64,000 nucleotides of DNA from Balneolaceae bacterium (GTDB taxonomy: Bacteria > Bacteroidota > Rhodothermia > Balneolales > Balneolaceae): contig JAFIFB010000061.1 in assembly GCA_020832285.1 (NCBI GenBank), positions 1 to 64,000 on the forward strand, written 5' to 3'. Positions 34,380 through 41,861 of the stretch are shown piece after piece (the first letter of the stretch is position 1; each line of letters opens with the position of its first letter). The notes under the pieces are model-generated. The model saw only the letters and a list, made by a program, of their open reading frames with translations. It searched no databases and had not been told where the DNA came from. A program made the translations under genes and the position numbers.

Positions 34380-34515
34380 ATGCCCAACACTTTTTTTGCA
34401 ATGCTTTTTGCAGGATTGGTTCTATTAATATGTGGCCAGAACCTCGGCAATGCCCAGCGAAGTCTTTGTGTGAACCGGGACGGTCAGTCAAGTACGCGTG
34501 CACGTGTCGATGATG
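34380..34515 (+). pseudogene. Truncated start of a secreted-protein gene
   Basis: The ATG at 34380 has a good ribosome-binding site (GGAGA, 6 bp upstream) and encodes a convincing signal peptide, MPNTFFAMLFAGLVLLICGQ, cleaved after GNAQ. After about 40 residues (RSLCVNRDGQSS) the frame runs into the reverse complement of the IS200-like remnant, so everything after about codon 45 is not original. I read this as a gene cut by the insertion and then by deletion. The protein family cannot be told from the remaining piece. Confidence 0.5.
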
Positions 34516-34516
34516 T

Positions 34517-34810
34517 TTACGCTGTAAAACCGCCCATCTCCTTTAATCCAGCGCGGGCCAGAATCCGGTTTGATGATCGTTTCTTTACTTCTTCAAGCAT
34601 TTTCATCTGGGTAATTTTTCTCGATAATAAACAAAGAATGTGTACATGATTACGGTGACCACCAACTTGTACAGGGTAACATTCCAGTCCTTTACAAACT
34701 CCTCCCAGATAATCGAACAGCTCTGGTTCAATGACTTCATCGATTAGGTTTTGACGGTGTTTTGTACTAAAGATGATGTGAGTATAGGCTTTGGATAGAG
34801 ATTGTGGCAT
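34517..34810 (-). pseudogene. IS200/IS605-type (Y1) transposase remnant
   Basis: Reading from 34810, PQSLSKAYTHIIFSTKHRQNLIDEV is the typical N-terminus of Bacteroidota TnpA-like transposases. GGHRNHVHILCLLSRKITQMKMLEEVKKRSS contains the HUH-type motif (HVHIL). The frame stops after 97 residues, about 50 short of the full enzyme, so the helix with the catalytic Tyr is missing. It is therefore inactive. REP-like hairpins lie directly upstream, the usual company of REP-associated (RAYT) transposases of this superfamily. Confidence 0.75.
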
Positions 34811-34871
34811 CGATTTGAACTTGGTTAAGGATGACGCTCCTTCAGAGCTATTTTATGGTTCCTGCATTTAG

Positions 34872-35097
34872 CGCAGGGCGCTGCCCTGCGTTGATGCTGA
34901 TGCCCCTTTGGGGCTTTTCAAAAATTGGATTCTACTTATATGAACCAAAATGAGCCAATGCCTTACAGTTTTTCTTGCCGAATTCTGAAAAACAGATCCG
35001 ACAGGCCATAGACAGCCCCGAAGCGGGCGGAATCATCAACACAGGGCACCGCCCTGTGAACAAGACTTAACGGGCGGCAGAAAGCCCCGAAGGGGGC
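34872..35097. repeat. Cluster of REP-like hairpins next to the transposase remnant
   Basis: Four GC-rich hairpins: CGCAGGGC-GCT-GCCCTGCG (34872-34890), GCCCC-TTT-GGGGC (34902-34914), CACAGGGC-ACC-GCCCTGTG (35040-35058) and GCCCC/GGGGC (35084-35097). The two pairs have the same order, big hairpin then small one, and the big stems share AGGGC/GCCCT with changed outer bases. No coding capacity. Confidence 0.65.
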
Positions 35098-35110
35098 GCA
35101 AGCCTACTGT

Positions 35111-35208
35111 CGTGTCAAGCCCCTAATCTTTCCCAAAAAAGCGGGCAACACTATTTAAAAGTCTGAAGTTTCGTAAGAAACCCGATGTTTTATCATTGAC
35201 ATGACACT
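35111..35208. mobile_element. MITE-like element, short copy (copy 3)
   Basis: CGTGTCAAGCCCCTAATC (35111 on) is the reverse complement of the right end of 21633-22078. The other end, CCCGATGTTTTATCATTGAC then ATGACAC (to 35208), is the reverse complement of its left end. Between them CTGAAGTTTCGTAAG is shared too. The element is only about 98 bp and lacks the 350-bp internal part of the long copy. Confidence 0.6.
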
Positions 35209-35252
35209 ATGTTATACTACAAAATATGTAAACTATTTCATGTTATTTATCA

Positions 35253-35290
35253 ATTAATGGTTAATAGACAATTGATAATTAACCATTAAT
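35253..35290. terminator. AT-rich hairpin downstream of the SDR gene
   Basis: ATTAATGGTTAAT (35253-35265) is exactly complementary to 35278-35290 with a 12-base loop. It lies 7 bp past the SDR stop on the minus strand. There is no T-run, so it may be a weak terminator or just an AT-rich palindrome. Confidence 0.4.
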
Positions 35291-35296
35291 AATCAA

Positions 35297-36043
35297 CTAA
35301 CCTCTTCCTGCATAAGGCATCTCATTTGCCATAATAGTGAGCCATGGAATATTGGTGCCCGTAGGCAGGCTTGCCATATATACCACCGCCCTACCCACAT
35401 CGGCAAGCTGCATGATGGGTTCGGGTTTCAGGGAGCCATCTGCTTGCATTACACCGGTTTGCATGCGTTTGGTCATGTCTGTGCCTGCATTTCCGATATC
35501 AATTTGACCACAATTAATATTAAACGCTCTACCATCCAGCATAATGGACTTGGTAAGCCCAGTGATAGCGTGTTTACTAGCGTTGTAAGGAACTGCTTGT
35601 GGTCTAGGTACATGGGAGGATATGGAGCCATTGTTAATGATCCTTCCCCCAATGGGCTTTTGGTTTTTCATCACTTTCACTGCTTCTCTGGCACAAAGAT
35701 AGGAGCCAGTCAGGTTAGTGTCTATGACCCGCTTCCATTCTTCAAAAGGAAGCTCTTCCATAGGCACGGCCGGAGCGTTCACCCCAGCGTTATTGAACAG
35801 TAAATCTAATCTTCCAAAGTCCATTACCAATTTCTGATAGAATTCGCTAACTTCATCAGGCTTGGTAATATCTGCAGGATAGACCTTTACCTTTACAGAA
35901 GGACACAATTTTGCTGTTGCTTCAAGTGTAGCCTTGGTACGACCTACAAGTGCCAAATGCCAAGAGGCCTCTGCAAGAGCAATGGAAACGGCCCTGCCTA
36001 CTCCCGAACCTGCTCCGGTGATCAATGCAATTTTTTGGGTCAT
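35297..36043 (-). CDS. Short-chain dehydrogenase in a sugar-acid gene set
   Basis: A classical SDR of 248 aa: ALITGAGSGVGRAVSIAL (cofactor loop), NNAGVNAP, and GSISSHVPRPQAVPYNASKHAI with the Ser-Tyr-Lys catalytic residues (Y-N-A-S-K). The C-terminal text IGNAGTDMTKRMQTGVMQADG is distinctive for a group that travels with sugar-acid (erythronate/threonate) genes. It ends a three-gene minus-strand run: GntP permease, DenD-like epimerase, this gene, with 5 bp between it and the epimerase. The substrate is probably a C4 sugar acid or related polyol; this is inferred from neighbours. Confidence 0.85.
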   Translation of the reverse strand: MTQKIALITGAGSGVGRAVSIALAEASWHLALVGRTKATLEATAKLCPSVKVKVYPADITKPDEVSEFYQKLVMDFGRLDLLFNNAGVNAPAVPMEELPFEEWKRVIDTNLTGSYLCAREAVKVMKNQKPIGGRIINNGSISSHVPRPQAVPYNASKHAITGLTKSIMLDGRAFNINCGQIDIGNAGTDMTKRMQTGVMQADGSLKPEPIMQLADVGRAVVYMASLPTGTNIPWLTIMANEMPYAGRG

Positions 36044-36048
36044 CTGCT

Positions 36049-37023
36049 TTATAGTTTTGGGAGTTGTATGTTTTCTTCCTGTATATAATTAAGGATCAAT
36101 TCATCTACGGACTTGTCTTTCACAAAACCTAAGCTTTCAGCGACACTGCAGTTAAAATAGTGCGGCCAAGTTAAGACTATGCTCTGCAAAAATTCATCCG
36201 GTTCATAGGTAGCCAGACCTGCCACTTTAGGTCCGGCAATTCTTTCCAGGCTTTTCAGCATTTCCCCCACGGAAGCAGTAATGCCGGGCAAAGTGATTAT
36301 CCTATCTTCACCCAACTTTCCGGCATCTATATTTGCAGCATGAAGGAAGTTTTGTATCACCCTCTTTGGGGACAATAACCAGAATTTAGCTGAATCCTGT
36401 ACGGGATAAGTAGTTTCCTGCCCTTTTAGTGGTTCTCTGATGATACCACTCAAAAATGAAGAAGTGGCCGCATTGGGCTTCCCTGGCCTCACCGAAATAG
36501 TAGGCAGCCTAATACTTCGGGCATCCACGAAACATCTGCGGCTGTAGTCATTTATCAGCAGCTCCACCATAGCTTTTTGGGTGCCATAGCTGCTTCTTGG
36601 TTTTGGTCCGGTGGTATGAGTGATGGTTTGCTTTACATCGCCCCCGAACACCGCACAGGCACTGGCAAAGACAATTCTGGGGTGAAAGTCCATATTCCGA
36701 CAAATCTCCAGCATTTGCAAGGATGCATGAAAATTCACCTTCATACCCAATTCAAAATTTTTCTCAGCTTCCCCACTTACCACTGCGGCAAGGTGAAAGA
36801 TAATATCAGGTTTATGCTCTAACAAGCTTTGCATGGTGGAGGCCTCGCTGAAATCTGTGGCAATGCACCTGAATTTTTCATTCTTTTTCAATTCATCAGG
36901 GAAGGTCAGATCCACCAAGGTAAGTCGGGAAACATGTCCCATGTGCAATCCTCCATGGTTGGCAATGGTAAAGGCCAGCCTACTGCCTAAAAAACCTCCA
37001 CCTCCTAAAATCAGTACTTTCAT
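36049..37023 (-). CDS. NAD-dependent epimerase/dehydratase, D-erythronate dehydrogenase (DenD)-like
   Basis: Extended SDR with VLILGGGGFLGSRLAFTIA (GxxGxxG), DFSEASTMQSLLEHKPDIIFHLAAVVSGEAEKNFELGMKVN, and SSYGTQKAMVELLINDYSRR, the YxxxK catalytic pair. The ARSIRLPTISVRPGKPNAATSSFLSGIIREPLKG region matches D-erythronate dehydrogenases (DenD), which oxidise D-erythronate at C2 in sugar-acid catabolism. The kinase and decarboxylase/isomerase expected to complete the route are absent, so the pathway here is partial or its other genes are elsewhere. Between GntP and an SDR, tightly spaced. Confidence 0.8.
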   Translation of the reverse strand: MKVLILGGGGFLGSRLAFTIANHGGLHMGHVSRLTLVDLTFPDELKKNEKFRCIATDFSEASTMQSLLEHKPDIIFHLAAVVSGEAEKNFELGMKVNFHASLQMLEICRNMDFHPRIVFASACAVFGGDVKQTITHTTGPKPRSSYGTQKAMVELLINDYSRRCFVDARSIRLPTISVRPGKPNAATSSFLSGIIREPLKGQETTYPVQDSAKFWLLSPKRVIQNFLHAANIDAGKLGEDRIITLPGITASVGEMLKSLERIAGPKVAGLATYEPDEFLQSIVLTWPHYFNCSVAESLGFVKDKSVDELILNYIQEENIQLPKL

Positions 37024-37050
37024 ATTTGGTTTTTAAGTTAGTTTATCAAA

Positions 37051-38424
37051 TTAAATCAATGGAAATAACCATGCTAGCATAAGCACTTGAGCCAATCCTA
37101 CCAGACTGATTGCCGCCAATACCAAGGTCCATGTTTGAAGCCCCTCCTTTTCAGAAAACCCACTCATTTTAGACACCACCCAAAATCCGGAATCATTCAT
37201 CCAGGAAATGAACAAAGAACCAAATCCCATAGCAAGTAATAAGTATACTGGATGGTAAGGCAAGGCAATGTCCGTTCCTGCAAGAGCAGTCATAATAGAA
37301 GCTGCGGAGATCATAGCTACCGTACCTGAACCCTGGGCGGTTTTAAATACGGCGGCAATTATCCAGGCCAAAAGGATATAATGTACCTGAAAGCCATCTG
37401 TGGCATATCGGATGGCCTCCCCTATACCGCTGTGACCAATCATTGCGCCATAAGCTCCACCTGCACTGGTGATAAGTATAATCAGGCCCCCAATTTCCAA
37501 TGGCCTGGAAATCCCGCCCCATAGCTCTCTGGCATTCAACCCCTGTGCCCTGGCCCAGACATATAGTGCTATTAGCGTCCCCACGGTCATGGCGATATTT
37601 TTATTTCCCTGAAAAGCAATCCAAGGAGGAACCTCTTCTCCAAAAGCTGCCACCATGGATGCCAGACTGATCATAATCAAAGGCATAATTATGGGCAAAA
37701 TTGACACCAGCAGGGATGGAGGGCGCTGAAGTGGCTTTTGCGAATTGCTGGCCACCCTTAATGGTATTTTAAAGGTTTTATTTTGCCAACTTCCCATTAG
37801 TATCACTACCACCGCTGGCAGGATCCCCGCCAACAATCCACAAACGATGACCAATCCCAAATCCAGCCCCATGGTTTCGGCCATGATCAAGGGTCCCGGG
37901 GTAGATGGCACCAAGCTATGTGTGATTACTCCACCACCTGCTATGGCCACTACGTATAACACGAAATTTTTGCCGGTTTTCTGGGCCAGGGTAATGCCTA
38001 ATGGGATTAACAGGAAAAAGACGGTGTCCAAAAAAACCGGAATGGAAAGGATAAATCCCGCAATTAGAAGTGCAAAAGCGGCTCCTTTTTCCCCAAATTT
38101 TTTCAATAATACATTCACTATTTTGGCGGCGGCTCCACTCTCCATCATCGCTGCACCAATAACCGCGGCCAGGGCAATTACCCAGGCGATTCTTCCGGCC
38201 ATTATACCAAATTCCATCATGGGCAACTCCACTGCGGTCACCCAGGATGCCTCACCTGCCACGGTGGCAGGAAGTTCAGGTGTAAGGAAACCCACAAAAA
38301 TTGCGGCCAGGATAAGGGCAATAAAGGGATGAAACCGCAATTTAGTGATCAATATGACCAACAGAATCACACTAAACAATAACACCAAAAATGGCCAGGT
38401 CATTGGGTCACTCATCAAAGTCAT
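37051..38424 (-). CDS. GntP-family gluconate/sugar-acid permease
   Basis: A 457-residue proton symporter with about 12 membrane segments. GntP features include LRFHPFIALILAAIFVGF near the start, AGFILSIPVFLDTVFFLLIPLG, GGGVITHSLVPSTPGPLIMAE and GSGTVAMISAASIM. Members take up gluconate, idonate, glycerate or other sugar acids. With the DenD-like and SDR genes downstream it probably imports a C4-C6 sugar acid. Its ATG overlaps the stop of a 37-codon upstream frame. The gene trio lies in an accessory patch bounded by decayed mobile DNA on the downstream side, suggesting horizontal transfer. Confidence 0.88.
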   Translation of the reverse strand: MTLMSDPMTWPFLVLLFSVILLVILITKLRFHPFIALILAAIFVGFLTPELPATVAGEASWVTAVELPMMEFGIMAGRIAWVIALAAVIGAAMMESGAAAKIVNVLLKKFGEKGAAFALLIAGFILSIPVFLDTVFFLLIPLGITLAQKTGKNFVLYVVAIAGGGVITHSLVPSTPGPLIMAETMGLDLGLVIVCGLLAGILPAVVVILMGSWQNKTFKIPLRVASNSQKPLQRPPSLLVSILPIIMPLIMISLASMVAAFGEEVPPWIAFQGNKNIAMTVGTLIALYVWARAQGLNARELWGGISRPLEIGGLIILITSAGGAYGAMIGHSGIGEAIRYATDGFQVHYILLAWIIAAVFKTAQGSGTVAMISAASIMTALAGTDIALPYHPVYLLLAMGFGSLFISWMNDSGFWVVSKMSGFSEKEGLQTWTLVLAAISLVGLAQVLMLAWLFPLI

Positions 38425-38534
38425 AGGGATTGCTGCAAAAATTCGGCTATCCGCTTATCCTTTTCTGAATTTTCCTGAGCCAAAGCATGGAAAATCACTG
38501 ACAGACCGACCATAAACAAACTTATTGTCTTCAT
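38421..38534 (-). CDS. 37-codon signal-peptide-bearing leader ORF coupled to gntP
   Basis: MKTISLFMVGLSVIFHALAQ is a clean signal peptide, followed by only 17 residues (ENSEKDKRIAEFLQQSL) before a TGA that overlaps the ATG of the GntP gene. Either it is the remnant of a larger exported enzyme whose body was deleted, or a short leader whose translation feeds into gntP. The overlap implies translational coupling. Nothing in databases could be checked; the remaining charged residues do not identify a family. Confidence 0.5.
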   Translation of the reverse strand: MKTISLFMVGLSVIFHALAQENSEKDKRIAEFLQQSL

Positions 38535-38679
38535 GGCATTTTGATTTAGAGGAAAAAGTTCTAAAAAATTCTACGGATTTTAAGTAAATAAGTAAAAAAA
38601 AACGAGTCTTAAAAGACTGAATGGAATAAATTTAGACGCTATTTCGGCTTTTTTATAATCCGCTTTTAAATTTAATGGA

Positions 38680-38979
38680 CTAAATATTTATTGACCCGGC
38701 TATAATTTTTTTATAAACCTCACAAAAATGCACCATTACCCCTGGCTTTTTCTGCTCTTTTCGTTCAATTAACAAACCAAGAGTCAGCATCTTCTGGGCA
38801 AATTCCTGGCGAAGCAGCTCTTTGTCCAATCCGGACAATATCTGTTCCGGTCGGTGATAATCGGCTCTGGTCAATTTGATGTTTATTCCCCAGTGGCGTA
38901 GCCCATCACCAAGCTGCCGTTTATGAATGGCCATCATTTTGGTCAGGTGGTGGTACTCTTTCACCTGGTGGAAAAACAT
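38680..38979 (-). CDS. Hypothetical protein, 99 aa
   Basis: A basic 99-residue frame starting FFHQVKEYHHLTKMMAIHKRQ, predicted mostly helical, with HWGINIKLTRADYHRP in the middle. I recognise no domain. It lies between the sugar-acid genes and a small membrane protein, in the accessory patch, and could be a fragment of a longer gene. An upstream stop 8 codons before the ATG limits any extension. Coding status is uncertain. Confidence 0.35.
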   Translation of the reverse strand: MFFHQVKEYHHLTKMMAIHKRQLGDGLRHWGINIKLTRADYHRPEQILSGLDKELLRQEFAQKMLTLGLLIERKEQKKPGVMVHFCEVYKKIIAGSINI

Positions 38980-39100
38980 CCGGTGGGTGCTCAGATTGTT
39001 TTTTCAAAAAAGTTCCGGCAGGGGCGAACCAACATAGCTCCGTGCTTTATCTCGGGATAACATAAATCGCGTTATCACAGGAGAGTCCGCCTTGCGGGCG

Positions 39101-39616
39101 TTATGAACTCGAATCTTTTGGTGAGGTTTCCCGGTTAGCTTTTTCCTCGGCAAAAATAAAGACCACAAAACCCAGGCAAACAAGGGGAGAAAGGTAGACG
39201 ATCATAAAGTCTGCTGCGATAAATCCTGCTACTGAAAAGTGAATTCCCGCCAATAAAAAAACCAATACCAAAACCTCTATCACTGCCTGAAGAGCCGGAA
39301 GTATGAGAATCGTCCTGATGGAGGGCAAAAAATAGAGCACTCCAAGCATCCCAAAAAGAAAAAAAAATCCAAATTGAGGCATATAGGCTAAAACCAGTTC
39401 AGACTCACCTGAGGCAAAGTGAATAAGCACGGAACGGGGAACAAGAAAAGCTTCATTAGCAAGACCCCAGTTTTCAGAACTATTCAACAAGATTGAGTAG
39501 ACTACATATTCATTATGGAGAGCCCTGAGCGGGCGGATCGCAAAAAAATAAAACAGGACCATCATAAACATGGCTCCGCTTTTTATTAAATAGTTATTAT
39601 TTTTAGAAATAACCAT
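39101..39616 (-). CDS. Hypothetical integral membrane protein, 171 aa
   Basis: Four probable membrane segments: about residues 12-30, 80-97, 103-125 and 130-155. The N-terminal extracytoplasmic loop (about 35-75) is soluble, and the charged tail (EEKANRETSPKDSSS) is likely cytoplasmic. I do not recognise a family. It stands next to surface-glycan genes, and small membrane proteins of this size accompany exosortase or polysaccharide-polymerase systems in Bacteroidota, but no exosortase is present, so the link is only by position. Confidence 0.55.
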   Translation of the reverse strand: MVISKNNNYLIKSGAMFMMVLFYFFAIRPLRALHNEYVVYSILLNSSENWGLANEAFLVPRSVLIHFASGESELVLAYMPQFGFFFLFGMLGVLYFLPSIRTILILPALQAVIEVLVLVFLLAGIHFSVAGFIAADFMIVYLSPLVCLGFVVFIFAEEKANRETSPKDSSS

Positions 39617-39785
39617 GTTTTACCTAACCTCATTCTGAATCATAGGTTTATCTTGACATATTTATATTGTCTGATTACCGTAATATCCCCAAAAACATGA
39701 TTTTTTCGCATCTGTATATTCGTTTCTAATCACCAATCATATCAGATCTACCTTGAAAAGCAGAGTTTGATCACTATACTAGTTC

Positions 39786-40889
39786 ATGAAAATTGGATTT
39801 AATCTTACAAATTACAATTCTGACAAAATAACCGGAACTGGATATTTTAGTAAACGCTTGTTATTGGAACTTTTGGATAGAAACATACCTGGTTTAACAG
39901 TATATATTTTTTTGCAAAATCACATTCATCCATCAGTTTTTGGTGTTTATGAGCTTTCCGATTCAGTCATTGTAAAAAGAACTCCCCGTTTTAAATTTCG
40001 CGCCCTCAGGGTTTTTTACGAGCAATTAATTCTTCCGTTCAGGATATGCAATCTGGATATTATTTTTTCCCCTTCTGTCGGTGGACCCGCTTTTTGCAAA
40101 CCCAGTCGAATTATTGCTATTCATGACATGATCCCGTTTATCTTCAAAAAAAAGTATGGATTAATCCAAAATAATTACATTAAACTCATGATTCGTTTAC
40201 TCGGAAAGCGGGCTCATCAGATTATAACTGTATCAGAAAACAGTAAAAATGATATAGTCCGTTTTACTTCTGTCTCAGAAAATAAAATTACCATCATCTA
40301 CAATTTTATAAACAATCTTGCTGAGGAAAATGAAAAAAAACGAGAAAACTACTTTTTATCGGTATCAACCTTACAACCGGGTAAAAATCTGATCGCCCTA
40401 TTTGAGTCCTTCGACATGTTTATTCGGAAAACAGGAAGAAAAGATTTCAAGCTTTATGTTATAGGAAGTAAAGGCTGGAATACAAAAAAAATATTTCAAA
40501 TAAAAGATACCCTTAAGTTTTCCGGGAATATCATTATCAAGGGTTATTTATCGGAATCGGAGTTAGAATTGTTTTACAGAAACTGTACCGCATTGATTTG
40601 TCTTAGCCATTACGAAGGATTTGGATTGCCTCCACTTGAGGCTATGTACTACTCTAAGCCCTCCATTGTATCAAACAATTCTTCTTTTCCAGAAGTTGTA
40701 AACGGAGCTGGTATACTTGTTAATCCGAATGATAAAGAAAATATTTTCCAGGCAATGGTAAGTATACTTGACAGTGAGATTCGAAGAAAACTACAAAAAC
40801 AGATACCAAAACAGATCAAAAAATTCAATCCCAAAAAAGAAACTGACAAATTTATATATCTGATAAATTCACTGGTTAAGAAAGATTAA
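39786..40889 (+). CDS. Glycosyltransferase family 4 (GT-B)
   Basis: A 367-residue GT-B enzyme that should transfer a sugar from an NDP donor. The N-terminal acceptor half carries GYFSKRLLLELLDRN and HDMIPFIFKKKYGL. The C-terminal donor half has SVSTLQPGKNLIALFESF, IIIKGYLSESELELFYRNCTALICLSHYEGFGLPPLEAMYYSKP, with the E-G-F-G-x-P...E donor-binding residues, and NNSSFPEVVNGAGILVNPND. The acceptor and sugar are unknown; mannosyl or related transfer is typical for GT4. Converges with the GT2 gene with a 26-bp gap. Confidence 0.88.
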   Translation: MKIGFNLTNYNSDKITGTGYFSKRLLLELLDRNIPGLTVYIFLQNHIHPSVFGVYELSDSVIVKRTPRFKFRALRVFYEQLILPFRICNLDIIFSPSVGGPAFCKPSRIIAIHDMIPFIFKKKYGLIQNNYIKLMIRLLGKRAHQIITVSENSKNDIVRFTSVSENKITIIYNFINNLAEENEKKRENYFLSVSTLQPGKNLIALFESFDMFIRKTGRKDFKLYVIGSKGWNTKKIFQIKDTLKFSGNIIIKGYLSESELELFYRNCTALICLSHYEGFGLPPLEAMYYSKPSIVSNNSSFPEVVNGAGILVNPNDKENIFQAMVSILDSEIRRKLQKQIPKQIKKFNPKKETDKFIYLINSLVKKD

Positions 40890-40915
40890 TCATTGATACC
40901 GGTTGGTTAAAGTTA

Positions 40916-41764
40916 CTATTGTCGGAAATAACGTTTTATTGCTATCATTGCATCATATGTAAAAGTAATTTCGAGTAAAAGTTTCGTAACATCGAAAAGA
41001 GTTTGTAGCGAGAGTGATGTAATCCTGCTTAATCCTGAATAGTTTTTACGTATCATCTGTTGGCGAAAAACCATCCATTCAAATCGTTTCTTTATTTTAT
41101 CTTTTTTACTAAGATTATGCTTTAAATATATATAGTGAATTGAGTCACAAATCGTGATAGAGCTGGAATGGCGCAACAACCGAATCAGCAGGTCTTTATC
41201 TTCAGCCTTTTTGTTTGACACATCAAACCCGCCAGTATGTAAAAAAAGAGATTTTTTTATCAAAATCGCATTCAAATGGACAGGACTAATGGGTGAATAT
41301 GCAATTTTTCTGATGATCTGTTCGGGAGTCATTCCTTTATTAAGTTTCCGAACAATTGAAATATTACCCCCTTCACCCACGATTTTAAATTGACCGATTG
41401 CCATTTCGGAATCAGCATTTCGAGCACATTCCAAATTTTTTTTAAAATTTACAGAATCAATACTATCGTCAGCATCTAAAAATGAAAGATATTCACCCCT
41501 TGAAAGTTTAACCCCTTCATTAAGTGCTTCTGCCCGTCCACTATTTGAAATAGTTATTGATTTGAACGACACCCATTTTAGGTTTACAGCCTTTTTTTCA
41601 AATCTATCAATCACATTTTGTGTATCATCTCTTGATCCGTCATTAACAACAACAATTTCGACAGGCAAATTTTCAAGTGAAAACAGACTTTCCAACGCAA
41701 CCGATAAAGTGGATGCCATATTATAAACGGGAATTATAACGGTTACTTCTGGATATTCTCTCAA
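40916..41764 (-). CDS. Glycosyltransferase family 2 (GT-A)
   Basis: A 282-residue GT-A enzyme. VTVIIPVYNMASTLSVALESL opens the nucleotide-binding domain, EIVVVNDGSRDDTQNVIDRF holds the first Asp, and GEYLSFLDADDSID holds the DxD metal motif. The acceptor half (KAEDKDLLIRLLRHSS) has an ED motif where a catalytic base is expected. Inverting transfer of an unknown sugar, probably to a surface glycan or lipid carrier. Runs opposite to the GT4 gene and 97 bp past the start of the FlaA1-like gene. Confidence 0.88.
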   Translation of the reverse strand: MREYPEVTVIIPVYNMASTLSVALESLFSLENLPVEIVVVNDGSRDDTQNVIDRFEKKAVNLKWVSFKSITISNSGRAEALNEGVKLSRGEYLSFLDADDSIDSVNFKKNLECARNADSEMAIGQFKIVGEGGNISIVRKLNKGMTPEQIIRKIAYSPISPVHLNAILIKKSLFLHTGGFDVSNKKAEDKDLLIRLLRHSSSITICDSIHYIYLKHNLSKKDKIKKRFEWMVFRQQMIRKNYSGLSRITSLSLQTLFDVTKLLLEITFTYDAMIAIKRYFRQ

Positions 41765-41861
41765 AAAAATTGGCTGATTTTTGAATTATTTTGACCGAAG
41801 AGAGATGATAATGAACCCAATCAAAAATCTGAATTATTTTTTGAGAAATAAATGCAACACG

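Noticed and set aside
37745-38332. 195-codon plus-strand open frame
   Set aside because: Antisense to GntP; Ala/Pro-rich shadow of membrane segments.
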